Of a stretch of 56,840 nucleotides of DNA, positions 35,881 to 45,060 are shown one piece after another (position 1 is the stretch's first letter; each line of letters opens with the position of its first letter). The position numbers and the translations under genes were made by a program. The notes beneath the pieces are model-generated. The model had not been told where the DNA came from. It ran no database searches and saw nothing but the letters and a program-made list of their open reading frames with translations. Location of the stretch: NCBI GenBank assembly GCA_027449885.1, contig DAIDKS010000001.1:70644-127483 (forward strand), written 5' to 3'. The DNA comes from Acidimicrobiaceae bacterium (lineage in GTDB: Bacteria > Actinomycetota > Acidimicrobiia > Acidimicrobiales > RAAP-2).

Positions 35881-37046
35881 GCGCGCGCCCCGATCACTTT
35901 CCGAGCCTCTCGACGGGCGGCGGCGTCGTGGGCCACCACGTCCTCCACCGAGTTGAGCGGCCCGTCCTCGAATCGCTCCAGCGTGGTGCTCACCACGGGG
36001 ACGATATCGGCCCAACGGATCTCGTCGTGCAGGAACGACTCGACCGCCACCTCGTTGGCCGCCGAGAGCCACGCCGGCCCGGCGTCTCCCAGGGAGGCCG
36101 CGTGATACGCGAGGTCGATGGCGGGGAACGCGGTCCGGTCGGGAGGCTCGAAGCTCAGCGTGTGGCTCGACGTGAAGTCGATGGCGCCCCACGCGTGATC
36201 CAGCCGAACCGGGTACCCGAGGCAGTAGGCGATCGGCAGGCGCATGTCGGGCATCGACAGCTGGGCGATCAGCGAGCCGTCGAGGTACTCGACCATCGAG
36301 TGCACGACCGACTGGGGATGGATCACGACGTCGACGCGACCCACCTCGATCCCGAAGAGGGCCGAGGCCTCGAGAACCTCGAGACCCTTGTTCATGAGGG
36401 TGGACGAGTCGATGGTGATCTTCGGCCCCATCGACCACGTCGGGTGACGCAGGGCGCTCTCCCTGGTCGCGCCCTCCAGATCCTCGCGCGACCAGCCTCG
36501 GAAGGGCCCACCCGACGCCGTCAGGATCAGCCGTCGAACGTCGGGGTGGCCGGGTGCGTTCGAGCTCGCGAGGCACTGGTGAATGGCACAGTGCTCCGAG
36601 TCGATCGGCAGGACCTCGGCTCCCGGCGTCGCGGCCAGGCGGCGCGCCAGGGGCGCGGCGGCGATGAAGGACTCCTTGTTCGCGAGCGCCAGACGACGCC
36701 CCGCGGCGAGCGCCGCGACCGTGACCGGCAGGCCCGCGAAACCCACGACGGCGTTGACCACGATCTCGGATCGCGCGGCGAGCTCGGCGAGCCCACCCTC
36801 CCCCACCACGACCTCGACCCGCCCCCCGAGGCTCTCGTGCACGTGTTCGACGTCGTCGGCGTGGGCGACCCCCACACGCCGCACGTCGAACTCTCGCGCG
36901 ATCGCGATCAGCTCCGTCACGTGCACGCGTCCCGCGGCGACGGAGTCGAGCGAGAACTCCTCACCGGAGCGTCGCAGGACGTCCAGGGTCTGGCGTCCGA
37001 TCGACCCGGTGGCGCCCAGGAGGGCGACGCCACGAGCCACGGTCAC
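35877..37046 (-). CDS. dxr: 1-deoxy-D-xylulose 5-phosphate reductoisomerase
   Basis: Second enzyme of the MEP pathway, making MEP from DXP with NADPH. 389 residues. The NADPH loop [14 protein letters not shown] is at 11-24. ANKESF follows, then the metal and substrate motifs [25 protein letters not shown] and [24 protein letters not shown]. The GTG overlaps the cdsA stop as GTGA. With rseP and ispG it forms a coupled isoprenoid/protease segment. Confidence 0.96.
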   Translation of the reverse strand: MTVARGVALLGATGSIGRQTLDVLRRSGEEFSLDSVAAGRVHVTELIAIAREFDVRRVGVAHADDVEHVHESLGGRVEVVVGEGGLAELAARSEIVVNAVVGFAGLPVTVAALAAGRRLALANKESFIAAAPLARRLAATPGAEVLPIDSEHCAIHQCLASSNAPGHPDVRRLILTASGGPFRGWSREDLEGATRESALRHPTWSMGPKITIDSSTLMNKGLEVLEASALFGIEVGRVDVVIHPQSVVHSMVEYLDGSLIAQLSMPDMRLPIAYCLGYPVRLDHAWGAIDFTSSHTLSFEPPDRTAFPAIDLAYHAASLGDAGPAWLSAANEVAVESFLHDEIRWADIVPVVSTTLERFEDGPLNSVEDVVAHDAAARREARKVIGARA

Positions 37047-38392
37047 CCGAGGTGAAGGACGTGGGTCAGGTAGAACACGGTCGGCAGTGCGAAGAGGAGC
37101 CCGTCGACTCGATCGAGGAGTCCGCCGTGACCGGGCAGGAGTCGTCCGAGGTCCTTCACCCCCAGTGTCCGCTTGACCATCGACTCGAAGAGGTCACCCA
37201 CGGGGACGACCACCGAGAGGGCCACGGCCATCTCGACGGCGGCCGTCGTCGTCCAGGGACTGATGAGCGGCACCGCGACGGCCCCCACGACCAGGGTGAT
37301 CAACGTGCCCCCGATTAGCCCCTCGACCGTCTTGTTCGGCGAGAGATCTCGATTGAGGGGTCGGCGCCCCAGCCAGCGCCCGATGAACAGGGCCCCGGAG
37401 TCGTTCGCGATCGTCAGCACCAGCGCCCCGAAGAGGTACGCCAGGCCGTGCTTGTCGGTCGAGTAGCGCGGCGAGATCATCATCAGCGCGTACGAGCCGA
37501 GGACGCCGATCCAGAGGTACACGAAGAGCGTCGCACCCAGCCCGTCGAGCACGTCGAGACGCCGATGCGCACTCGCGTACCACACGAAGCCGAAGATGAA
37601 GAGCAGCACGGTGACCGCACCGATCGCGGGAAGTCCCTTCTGGTAGGCCGCGACGCCCACGGTCACGACGGCCACGATGCCGAGGATGGTCGCCGGGTGG
37701 GCTCCCGCCCGGCGGAACCCGGCGTAAGCCTCGCCCGTCGCCAGGGCCAGGGCGATCAGTACCAGTACGGCGACGGGAACCGCACCGGCGAGGAAGACGG
37801 CCGCCACGGCGAGGGCGAGAACCACGCCGGTGAAGGTGGCGAGCGACACGTTGCGCGACGGTGCCGACCGTACCGCTCGTCCGGCGAGGGCCTCGCCTCC
37901 CGGTCGCTGGCGCGTCCGGTGCCGTCGACCCGCCTCGGTGGGCTCGGGTCGCGGGGCGTCGACGAGCGGCTCGTCCGCGAGTTCCGACACGACGGGCGCG
38001 TCGACGATCGAACGGGGCTCGTCGTCGAGGAACTCCCACGGGCGAGCGGTCTCCTCGCGGCTCTCGCCCGCGAGGAGCGATGCGTCGAACTGCTCCTCGT
38101 GGGCCACCCAGTCGGCCTCACCCTCACGCCACGCCGGTGCCGGGATCGAGGCCCAGGGATCGTCGCTCACCAGCGGCTCTCGGGCCACCACGATGGGCAC
38201 TTGACCCGTGGGCGCCTCGGTCCAGTGCGGCAGTTCGGAGGGATCGGCCGACGGGATCCACGTGGGGTCGTCGTCGCGCGCGAGATCGGCCGCGGGCACG
38301 GCGCCGGTGAAGGTCACCCGGGGGTCGGTCGGGCTGACCACCGGCATCTCGCCGGTCGGCTCGTCGCGGAAGGAGCCGTCGTCAGACCTCAA
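37043..38392 (-). CDS. cdsA: Phosphatidate cytidylyltransferase with long acidic N-terminal extension
   Basis: Makes CDP-diacylglycerol from phosphatidate and CTP. The membrane part (about 183-449) carries the family signature: [12 protein letters not shown], then [18 protein letters not shown] and [12 protein letters not shown]. It is preceded by about 182 hydrophilic residues rich in Pro, Glu and Asp, with two PTGxxPxV motifs (12-19 and 61-68), so at 449 residues the protein is much longer than the common 270-300. The first start is a TTG overlapping frr by 11 bases; a later in-frame ATG at about 38347 is possible but would still leave an extension. Confidence 0.9.
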   Translation of the reverse strand: MRSDDGSFRDEPTGEMPVVSPTDPRVTFTGAVPAADLARDDDPTWIPSADPSELPHWTEAPTGQVPIVVAREPLVSDDPWASIPAPAWREGEADWVAHEEQFDASLLAGESREETARPWEFLDDEPRSIVDAPVVSELADEPLVDAPRPEPTEAGRRHRTRQRPGGEALAGRAVRSAPSRNVSLATFTGVVLALAVAAVFLAGAVPVAVLVLIALALATGEAYAGFRRAGAHPATILGIVAVVTVGVAAYQKGLPAIGAVTVLLFIFGFVWYASAHRRLDVLDGLGATLFVYLWIGVLGSYALMMISPRYSTDKHGLAYLFGALVLTIANDSGALFIGRWLGRRPLNRDLSPNKTVEGLIGGTLITLVVGAVAVPLISPWTTTAAVEMAVALSVVVPVGDLFESMVKRTLGVKDLGRLLPGHGGLLDRVDGLLFALPTVFYLTHVLHLG

Positions 38393-38951
38393 GAAGCTCT
38401 TGCTCCTTGTGCGCGAGGAGCTCGTCGATGCGAGCCACCTCGTCCTGGGTCATCTTGTCGAGCACCTTCTCCAGACGCTCTAGCTCGTCCTGGGGCAGCC
38501 CGTGCTCCTTCTCGAGGTTCTCGAGCTCCTGGCGGGCGTGACGTCGTACGCCCCGCACGGCGACACGACCCTCTTCGGCCTTCGTGCGGACCAACTTCAC
38601 GAAGGACTTACGGCGCTCCTCAGTCAGGGTCGGGAAGAGCAGTCGGATCACCGAGCCATCGTTCGAGGGCGTGAGCCCCAGGTCGGCCAGCGAGATCGCC
38701 TTCTCGATGGCGTTCACCGCACCCTTGTCGAAGGGTGCGACCACCAGCAGGCGCGGTTCGGGAACCGAGAAGTTCGCGAGCTGGCGCAGGGGCGTCTCCG
38801 CGCCGTAGTAGTCGACCAGCAGGTGCTCGACCAGGGCGGAGGAGGCGCGTCCGGTGCGCACGGCCCCGAACTCTCCCTTGACGTGCTCGAGCGCCCGCGA
38901 CATCTTCTCGCGGGTCTCGTCCAGCACTAGTTCGACGAGTTCGTTGTCCAT
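38382..38951 (-). CDS. frr: Ribosome recycling factor
   Basis: Splits post-termination ribosomes together with EF-G. 189 residues, a long three-helix bundle with a small beta domain. Visible: [53 protein letters not shown] and the C-terminal helix [18 protein letters not shown]. It lies 4 bases after pyrH in the rpsB-tsf-pyrH-frr-cdsA operon. Confidence 0.96.
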   Translation of the reverse strand: MDNELVELVLDETREKMSRALEHVKGEFGAVRTGRASSALVEHLLVDYYGAETPLRQLANFSVPEPRLLVVAPFDKGAVNAIEKAISLADLGLTPSNDGSVIRLLFPTLTEERRKSFVKLVRTKAEEGRVAVRGVRRHARQELENLEKEHGLPQDELERLEKVLDKMTQDEVARIDELLAHKEQELLEV

Positions 38952-38955
38952 GGCC

Positions 38956-39666
38956 CTACCTCACCAGCGTACCGACGGCGTGGCCGTCGAGAGCGCGACC
39001 CAGGTTACCCGGGGCCATGAGATCGAAGACCCTGATCGGAAGGTTGTTGTCCTTGCAGAAGGTGATCGCCGTCAGATCCATCACTCGGAGGTTCTGCGCG
39101 ATCACGTCATCGAAGGAGATCTCGTCGTAGCGCTGCGCGTCGGGGTGCACGCGCGGGTCGGCGCTGTAGACGCCGTCCACGCCCCCGTGCGTGCCCTTGA
39201 GGACGATGTCGGCCTCGACCTCCGCGGCCCGCTGGGCGGCGGGCGTGTCGGTCGTGAAGTAGGGATTGCCCATCCCGGCCGCGAAGATCGTGACCCGACC
39301 CTTCTCCAAGTGGCGCACGGCGCGGCGACGGATGTAGGGCTCGCACACCTGATCCATCCCGATCGCCGACATGACCCGCGTCGGGCGCCCGTGGCTCTCG
39401 ATCGCGTCCTGGAGGGCCAGGGCGTTGATCACGGTCCCGAGCATGCCCATCAGGTCGGAGTTCGCACGGTTCATTCCCGCCATCGCGCCGGTCGCCCCCC
39501 GCCAGATGTTGCCGCCACCGACGACCACCGCCAGCTCGAGGCCACCGCGCTCCATCGCGCTCGCGATCTCGCGAGCCAGGAAGTCCACCGTCGACGCGTC
39601 GATCGTCTCGTCACTGGCGGCGGAGGCCAGGGCCTCCCCCGACATCTTGAGGACGACGCGGCGCAC
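38956..39666 (-). CDS. pyrH: Uridylate kinase
   Basis: Phosphorylates UMP in pyrimidine synthesis; the hexameric bacterial type of the amino-acid-kinase fold. 236 residues with RVVLKMSGEAL (3-13), VVVGGGNIWRG and GNPYFTTDTPAAQRAAE. The N-terminus is unusually short, with the GTG only one base after the tsf stop. Confidence 0.95.
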   Translation of the reverse strand: MRRVVLKMSGEALASAASDETIDASTVDFLAREIASAMERGGLELAVVVGGGNIWRGATGAMAGMNRANSDLMGMLGTVINALALQDAIESHGRPTRVMSAIGMDQVCEPYIRRRAVRHLEKGRVTIFAAGMGNPYFTTDTPAAQRAAEVEADIVLKGTHGGVDGVYSADPRVHPDAQRYDEISFDDVIAQNLRVMDLTAITFCKDNNLPIRVFDLMAPGNLGRALDGHAVGTLVR

Positions 39667-39667
39667 G

Positions 39668-40459
39668 TTAGGCCCCGACGACGACCTGCGCGAAGGACCG
39701 AATCGTCGCGCCCTTGAGGAACTGCTCGATCGAGAGCTTCTCGTCGCGCACGTACGGCTGCTCGAGGAGGACGCGCTCCTTGAACCACGCGTTCAGACGA
39801 CCCTCGATGATCTTCGGGAGCGCGGCCTCCGGCTTGCCCTCGTTGCGTGAGATCTCCTCGACGATGGCCCGCTCCTTCTCGATGGCCTCGGCGGGAACCT
39901 CGTCACGGCTGAGGTACTGCGGTCGGGCGAAGGCGATGTGGACGGCCACCTCGTGAGCGATCTCCTCGTTGCCACCGGCCAGCACGACGGCCACCGCGTT
40001 GACGCCACGGCCCGCCTGCTGGTGCAGGTACGTCTCCACCAGCTCGCCGTCGCCGGCCTCGAGTCGGGTGACCTGACCGAGCGAGATGTTCTCCTTCAGC
40101 GTCGTGAGCAGCGTCTCGAGGCGCCCCTGGAAGTCGGCCGTGGCCGCCTCGCCCTCGGCGGCGACCCGCGCCGCGATCTCGTCGACGAGTGCGACGAAGT
40201 CCTCGGACTTCGCGACGAAGTCGGTCTCGCACCGCAGCTCCACGATGGCCGCCGCGCGCCCGTCGCGCACCACCGCCACCGCCCCCTCACCGGCCTCGCG
40301 GTCGGCCCGCTCGGCCGCCTTCGCGAGCCCCTGGACGCGCAGCCACTGGGCCGCAGCCTCCATGTCGCCACCGTTCGCCTCGAGGGCCTTCTTCGCGTCC
40401 ATCATGCCGACGCCCGTCGACTGACGCAGGGCCTGCACGTCCTTAGCGGTAATCGCCAC
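39668..40459 (-). CDS. tsf: Elongation factor Ts
   Basis: Nucleotide exchange factor for EF-Tu. 263 residues. The N-terminal UBA-like domain has VQALRQSTGVGMMDAKKAL, followed by the core VELRCETDFVAKSEDF. The GTG start has AGAGGAGA eight bases upstream. It is 30 bases after rpsB. Confidence 0.97.
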   Translation of the reverse strand: MAITAKDVQALRQSTGVGMMDAKKALEANGGDMEAAAQWLRVQGLAKAAERADREAGEGAVAVVRDGRAAAIVELRCETDFVAKSEDFVALVDEIAARVAAEGEAATADFQGRLETLLTTLKENISLGQVTRLEAGDGELVETYLHQQAGRGVNAVAVVLAGGNEEIAHEVAVHIAFARPQYLSRDEVPAEAIEKERAIVEEISRNEGKPEAALPKIIEGRLNAWFKERVLLEQPYVRDEKLSIEQFLKGATIRSFAQVVVGA

Positions 40460-40489
40460 CGTGTTGTCTCCTCTTTCGATCGTTCGTTC

Positions 40490-41290
40490 TCAGTTGGCCG
40501 GTGCGGCCGGGGCCTCGGCACTCGCCGGGCTCTCCTCGACCGCCGCGGCCGGCGCCGCGACCGGCGCCGCGGCCTGGGCCGCGCGGACGGCGGCCCCGCG
40601 GTTCTGGCGGATGTAGCGCCCCTCCGTCACGGCGTCAGCGATCAGCCGGCACAGCAGGGCCCCCGAGCGGATCGCGTCGTCGTTGCCCGGGATCACGTAG
40701 TCGATGAGGTCAGGGTCGCAATTCGTGTCGACGACGGCCACCACCGGGATCCCCAGCTTGCGGGCCTCGGTCACCGCGATGTGCTCCTTCTTCGTGTCGA
40801 TCACGAAGATGGCGTCCGGCACGCGCTCGAGGTTGGCGATGCCACCCAGGTTGCGCTCGAGCTTCTCCAGTTCGCGCGAGTGGCGCAGGGCCTCGCGCTT
40901 CGGCATGTTCTCGAAGTCCCCGGCCCGCTGCATCGTGCGCAGCTCCGACATCCGCTTCACGCGACCGGCGACGGTCGAGAAGTTCGTCAGCATGCCACCC
41001 AGCCACCGCTCGTTCACGAACGGCATGCCACAGGCCTGGGCGTAGTCGGCCACCGGACCCTGGGTCTGCTTCTTCGTGCCCACGAAGAGGATCGTGCCCC
41101 CGTTGGAGGACAGATCACGGACGAAGGCGTACGAGGACTCGATGCCCGCGAGCGTCTTTCTCAGGTCGATCAGGTAGATCCCGTTGCGGTCGCCCAGGAT
41201 GAAGCGCCGCATCTTGGGGTTCCAGCGCCGTGTCTGGTGCCCGAAGTGCACGCCGGCGTCCAGCAGGTCCTGCAGGGTGACGAGAGCCAC
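40490..41290 (-). CDS. rpsB: 30S ribosomal protein uS2
   Basis: 266 residues. Family motifs: [43 protein letters not shown] and [20 protein letters not shown]. The C-terminal 30 residues are an Ala/Pro/Glu-rich tail. The GTG at 41288-41290 follows GGAAGGAAGAG; an upstream start would add eight unrelated residues. It heads the rpsB-tsf-pyrH-frr-cdsA operon behind a structured leader. Confidence 0.97.
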   Translation of the reverse strand: MALVTLQDLLDAGVHFGHQTRRWNPKMRRFILGDRNGIYLIDLRKTLAGIESSYAFVRDLSSNGGTILFVGTKKQTQGPVADYAQACGMPFVNERWLGGMLTNFSTVAGRVKRMSELRTMQRAGDFENMPKREALRHSRELEKLERNLGGIANLERVPDAIFVIDTKKEHIAVTEARKLGIPVVAVVDTNCDPDLIDYVIPGNDDAIRSGALLCRLIADAVTEGRYIRQNRGAAVRAAQAAAPVAAPAAAVEESPASAEAPAAPAN

Positions 41291-41318
41291 AACTCTTCCT
41301 TCCGTTCGGTTCCGCACA

Positions 41319-41361
41319 CCCCGGAGCGCGCCGCGAACGGCGACCGCACGGAACTCCGGGG
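41319..41361 (-). promoter_or_regulatory. Structured leader of rpsB
   Basis: CCCCGGAG (41319-41326) and CTCCGGGG (41354-41361) form an 8-bp stem enclosing a CGCCG/CGGCG hairpin (41329-41342) whose RNA loop is UUCG. A further imperfect CCCTCAC/GTGAGAGGG hairpin lies nearer the 5' end. Such leaders often bind the encoded ribosomal protein; this is inferred only from position. Confidence 0.5.
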
Positions 41362-41398
41362 CGAACTCAGCGCCCCCTCACCGTGAGAGGGCCCGACC

Positions 41399-41404
41399 AT
41401 GCTA
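41399..41404 (-). promoter_or_regulatory. -10 element of rpsB
   Basis: TAGCAT on the minus strand at the end of xerC, followed by GGTC exactly as in the rimP promoter. It predicts a start near 41392 and a leader of about 100 bases. No clear -35 is seen. Confidence 0.4.
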
Positions 41405-41410
41405 GCCGAG

Positions 41411-42325
41411 TCAGCCTCGAGGATGAGTCGAGCGGTGGACGTTGCGCAGTCGCGACTTCGACACGTGCGTGTAGATCTGGGTCGTGGTGAGGCTCTCGTG
41501 GCCGAGCAGCTCCTGGACGACCCTCAGGTCGGCGCCCCCCTCCACCAGGTGGGTCGCGAACGTGTGGCGCAGTGCGTGAGGGTGCACGTGTCCCCGCGCG
41601 ACCCGCTGGTCGAGCATGCGCCGCACGTCCCGCGGCCCCAGTCGCCGTCCCCGACGGTTGAGGAAGAGCGCGTCCGGAGGGCTCTCGGGGCCGGCGACCT
41701 CGTCGCGCCCGTCCTCCAGCCAGGCCCGCACGGCCGTCAGGCCACGCTCGTGGAGCGGAACGATCCGCTCCTTGTCGCCCTTGCCTCGAACGCGCAGTCG
41801 CGCCTGGTCCCAGTCGACATGGCGGCGATCGAGGTCGCAGAGCTCCGACACCCGTAGCCCCGCACCGTACAGGACCTCGCAGATCGCCCGGTCCCTCAAC
41901 GCCCACTCGTCGTCGCCCCAGTCCTCGTCGAGCAGTCGGTCGAGCTGCTCGCGCACGACGAGGTCGGGCAGCGTCGCGACGACGCGGGGCGCCGCCAGAC
42001 GGGTCGACGGGTCGTCGGCGATGCGCCCCCGCTCGGCCAGCCAGCGGAAGTACGCCCGGAGCGACGCGCGGATCCTCGCCACCGTGGCGCGCGCGTCACC
42101 CCGACCCGTGCGCTCACTCAGGTACGCGCGCAGGTCCCGCAGGGTGACGTCGCTCGGCGCCGTGCGGCCCCGACCCTCGACCCACGTGACGAAGGCCCGC
42201 ACGTCGCCCTGGTAGGCGCGTCGGGTCGGGGCGGCCCGGTCGGCGGCACGCAGGGCGGTCGCAAACCCCGCTAGGTCCCACGGCCCAGTGGCGTGGACCC
42301 GGTTGGGCTCGTCGGCGCCCCTCAC
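41411..42325 (-). CDS. xerC: Tyrosine site-specific recombinase XerC/XerD
   Basis: Resolves chromosome dimers at dif. 304 residues. The N-terminal SAM-like core-binding domain is followed by the catalytic domain with Arg158 (GAGLRVSELC), a lysine in GKGDKERIVPL, His250 and Arg253 (HALRHTFATHL), His276 (LLGHESLTTTQIYTH) and nucleophile Tyr285. Its position beside rpsB is the usual actinobacterial one. The GTG at 42323-42325 lies 7 bases after a TAGCCT -10 with no strong ribosome site. The frame continues upstream but there is antisense to the response-regulator gene. XerC versus XerD cannot be decided here. Confidence 0.92.
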   Translation of the reverse strand: MRGADEPNRVHATGPWDLAGFATALRAADRAAPTRRAYQGDVRAFVTWVEGRGRTAPSDVTLRDLRAYLSERTGRGDARATVARIRASLRAYFRWLAERGRIADDPSTRLAAPRVVATLPDLVVREQLDRLLDEDWGDDEWALRDRAICEVLYGAGLRVSELCDLDRRHVDWDQARLRVRGKGDKERIVPLHERGLTAVRAWLEDGRDEVAGPESPPDALFLNRRGRRLGPRDVRRMLDQRVARGHVHPHALRHTFATHLVEGGADLRVVQELLGHESLTTTQIYTHVSKSRLRNVHRSTHPRG

Positions 42326-42331
42326 CTGACC

Positions 42332-42338
42332 TAGGCTA
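42332..42338. promoter_or_regulatory. Shared bidirectional -10 between xerC and mtrA-like gene
   Basis: The sequence TAGGCTA reads TAGGCT on the plus strand (toward the response regulator) and TAGCCT on the minus strand (toward xerC, 7 bases before its start). Transcription in the two directions would compete for the same bases. Confidence 0.4.
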
Positions 42339-42401
42339 CCGAGACGCCCCGCGCGACCGAGGGACGTCGGCGCTGGGGCCCGGACCCGAAGGAGTACTCG
42401 G

Positions 42402-43076
42402 ATGCCCCGCATCCTGATCGTCGAGGACGACGACCACATTCGCGCCGCCCTTCGACTCATGTTCGAAGGAGAGGGCTTCGCGGTCGACGACGCGCCGAGC
42501 GGTGAGGTCGGGCTGGCCCTCTTCGAGCGGATGTCGAGCGACGTGGCGATCGTGGACGTCATGCTCCCGGGCATGACCGGCTTCGAGACGTGCCAGGCCC
42601 TGCGACGACTGAGCGACATTCCTCTGGTCATCGTGTCGGCCCGCGACGAGACGGCCGACGTCATCCTCGGCCTCGAGTCGGGCGCCGACGACTACGTGAC
42701 GAAGCCCTTCGTACCCGAGGAGCTACTCGCTCGGGTACGCGCCCATCTCCGCCGACGACCGGACAAGGCGACGCACGCCTTCAAACTCGGTTCCCTGCAG
42801 GTCGTTCCCGACGAGGGAGTGGTCCGTCACGACGACGGCACGGAGTTGCACCTCACCTCGACCGAGTTCCGCATCCTCGTCGACCTCGCGTCGGTCAACG
42901 GGCGCGTCCTGTCGCGCGAGGATCTTCTCGAGCGGGTCTGGGGCTACGACTACTTCGGCGACAGCCGCCTGGTCGACGTCCATATTCGCCGTCTGCGCAC
43001 CAAGATTGAGCCGGACGCCAGCAACCCCACCTTCCTCGTGACGGTGCGGGGAGCCGGCTACAAGCTGGTCCTGTGA
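42402..43076 (+). CDS. OmpR-family response regulator (MtrA-like)
   Basis: 224 residues. A receiver domain with acidic cluster Glu8-Asp9-Asp10, phosphoacceptor Asp52 (VAIVDVMLPGMTG) and Lys in DDYVTKPF is followed by a winged-helix DNA-binding domain (HLTSTEFRILVDLA, VDVHIRRLRTKIE, VRGAGYKL). The ATG is preceded by GAAGGAG seven bases upstream. With the histidine kinase and the GerMN lipoprotein behind it, the layout mirrors mtrA-mtrB-lpqB, which controls cell-wall and division genes in actinobacteria. Orthology is inferred from that order. Confidence 0.9.
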   Translation: MPRILIVEDDDHIRAALRLMFEGEGFAVDDAPSGEVGLALFERMSSDVAIVDVMLPGMTGFETCQALRRLSDIPLVIVSARDETADVILGLESGADDYVTKPFVPEELLARVRAHLRRRPDKATHAFKLGSLQVVPDEGVVRHDDGTELHLTSTEFRILVDLASVNGRVLSREDLLERVWGYDYFGDSRLVDVHIRRLRTKIEPDASNPTFLVTVRGAGYKLVL

Positions 43077-44482
43077 TGGCCCGCCGCAGCCTCCGGCTAC
43101 GGCTCCTCGTGACCTTCGGGCTCGGCGCCCTCGTGCTGAGCTCGGTCTTCGCCGTCCTCACCTTCATCGGCGTGCGTCGCGTGCTGGTCAACAGCCAGCA
43201 GCAGACCGACCTTCGCCAGAGCTTCGCCGACGCGGCGATCATCCGCTATACCCTGTACACCTCGCCGCCGAGCCTCGCGAACCAGCTCTCGTCGATCGAG
43301 CAGGCCACGAACTCCGCGGTTCTCGTCCACACCCATCACCAGTGGCTCTCGAAGAGTCCCGGCGCCGCGACGGGCGACGTCCCCCAGAACATCATCTCCC
43401 TCGTCGACCGCGGACGCGTGATTCAGCAGACCGTGGCCGTCGGTCACCAGCTCTTCTTCATCGTCGGGATTCCCATTCCGGCCGTCGAGACGCAGGTCTT
43501 CGAGGTCTTCCACCTCCACCACCTCGAGTCGACGCTCGGGACCCTGGTCGCGGTACTCGGGCTCGGGGCCCTCGCCACGGCGCTGATCGGCGTGGGCGGG
43601 GGACTCTGGGTGAGTCGGCGCACGATCCGCCCCCTCCAGCGCGTCTCGAGCGCCGCGGCGGCGGTGGCGAACGGCGAGCTCAACACCCGAGTCGCCGTCT
43701 CCCAGGCTGACGAGGAGGTCCAGCAGCTGACCGAATCGTTCAACACCATGGTGAGCCGCCTGGTCGATCGAATGGAACGCGACGCGCGCTTCGCGAGCGA
43801 CGTCAGCCACGAGCTGCGCAGTCCCCTCACCACCCTCACGACCACGGCCGCGGTCCTGCAGCAGCACCGTGACGAACTCTCGCCCGCCGGCCGGGCCAGC
43901 CTCGACCTGCTCACCGCGGACCTCGCGATCTTCCAGTCGCTGGTCGACGACCTACTCGAGATGGCTCGGGGCGACGCCGGGGCGACGCCCCACGTCTTCG
44001 AGACCGTGACCGCATCCGACCTCGTGCGCCACGCCGCTCGCAGTGCCGCCCGGCGCCTCGGACGCACCTCCCCCCCGCTCGAGATCGCCCCCGAGGTGGA
44101 GGGGGTTCGCGTTCGGGTGGACCGACGGCGCTTCGAGCGCGTCATGGCGAACCTGGTGTCGAACGCCGAGCGCTACGCGAACGGAGTGGTCGCGATCCGC
44201 GTGAGTCGCGATGGTGACGCCCTCGTCGTCGCCGTCGACGACGACGGCCCCGGGATCCCCCCGGACGAGCGCGAGCGCGTCTTCGAGCGCTTCTTCCGCG
44301 GACGAGCCGCCCACGATCGCGGCATGGCGAGGGGCACGGGACTCGGCCTCGCCCTCGTTCGTGATCACGTGGCGTCGTTCGGGGGCACGATTCGCGCCGA
44401 GTCGAGCCCCGAAGGGGGTGCCCGTCTCGTCCTGACCCTGCCCGTCAGCCTCGACGTGGCGTCGACCCTGGAGGACGCCTGA
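43073..44482 (+). CDS. Sensor histidine kinase (MtrB-like)
   Basis: 469 residues. First membrane segment about 10-34, an extracytoplasmic sensor of about 115 residues, a second membrane segment about 155-180, HAMP (181-235, RRTIRPLQRVSSAAAAVANG), then the DHp domain with His246 in FASDVSHELRSPLTTL and an ATPase domain with N box NLVSNAERYAN, G1 DDDGPGIP and G2 GTGLGLALV. The GTG overlaps the regulator stop as GTGA; the ATG three bases later is an equally good start. The sensor domain is shorter than that of mycobacterial MtrB. Confidence 0.92.
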   Translation: MMARRSLRLRLLVTFGLGALVLSSVFAVLTFIGVRRVLVNSQQQTDLRQSFADAAIIRYTLYTSPPSLANQLSSIEQATNSAVLVHTHHQWLSKSPGAATGDVPQNIISLVDRGRVIQQTVAVGHQLFFIVGIPIPAVETQVFEVFHLHHLESTLGTLVAVLGLGALATALIGVGGGLWVSRRTIRPLQRVSSAAAAVANGELNTRVAVSQADEEVQQLTESFNTMVSRLVDRMERDARFASDVSHELRSPLTTLTTTAAVLQQHRDELSPAGRASLDLLTADLAIFQSLVDDLLEMARGDAGATPHVFETVTASDLVRHAARSAARRLGRTSPPLEIAPEVEGVRVRVDRRRFERVMANLVSNAERYANGVVAIRVSRDGDALVVAVDDDGPGIPPDERERVFERFFRGRAAHDRGMARGTGLGLALVRDHVASFGGTIRAESSPEGGARLVLTLPVSLDVASTLEDA

Positions 44483-45060
44483 TGCGCCGGCTGCTCACGC
44501 TCGTCGCGATCGCCGCGGCCTCGCTCGGCCTCTCGGCCTGCACCCTGGTGCCCGTCACGCCGGGGCCCGAGGCGATCAGTCCCCGGACGGTTCCCTTCGG
44601 CCTCCTCGGAAAGTCCATCCCCGGCACCGACAACGGCCGTGTCACCTTCATCACTCAGCCCGTGTACATCGTGGACGCGACGGGTCACCTGGCCCCATCG
44701 AGCCGGATCGTCCCCGCGCCCCCCACCCTGCTCTCGGTCCTGCGCGAGCTCATCCTGGGTCCGACCGCCATCGAGACGGGGACCGGCTACACCTCGGCGA
44801 TACCCGAGAACGTGGTCATCGAACAGGCCTCGGTGATCCACGGCATCGGCGTGATCGACGTCCCCCGTCCCCTCGCGAGCATCCCGCGGCCCCAGCTGGT
44901 GATGGCCATCGGCCAGCTCGTCTACACCGCGGCGGCCGTCGGGGCGACTCGCGGCATCGAGATCGAGGCCGCCGGAACCCCCGAACGTCTCCCCACGCCG
45001 CGGGGGGGCCTCACGACGATCGCCAACGAGGCCGAGTACCGCCCTCTGCTCAACGGCTAG
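44482..45060 (+). CDS. GerMN-domain lipoprotein (LpqB-like, short form)
   Basis: 192 residues. The signal peptide ends in a lipobox LSAC with Cys20, so it is probably anchored to the outer face of the membrane. The body is a single GerMN-like (sporulation/spore germination) domain, recognisable in VYIVDATGHLAPSSRIV, LSVLRELILGPTAIE and IGQLVYTAAAV. LpqB proteins that modulate MtrB are about three times longer, with a beta-propeller after the GerMN domain; that part is absent here. The ATG overlaps the kinase stop (TGATG). Its stop codon shares the palindrome CTAG with the stop of rsfS on the other strand. Confidence 0.82.
   Translation: MRRLLTLVAIAAASLGLSACTLVPVTPGPEAISPRTVPFGLLGKSIPGTDNGRVTFITQPVYIVDATGHLAPSSRIVPAPPTLLSVLRELILGPTAIETGTGYTSAIPENVVIEQASVIHGIGVIDVPRPLASIPRPQLVMAIGQLVYTAAAVGATRGIEIEAAGTPERLPTPRGGLTTIANEAEYRPLLNG

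Noticed and set aside
33601..36105. 834-codon plus-strand open frame opposite ispG, rseP and the end of dxr
   Set aside because: Spans three real genes on the other strand and has the same low-information composition as the other antisense frames.
35881..36576. Upstream extension of rseP through dxr
   Set aside because: Same-strand overlap with dxr in another frame. The site-2 protease starts properly at the GTG of the GTGA overlap.
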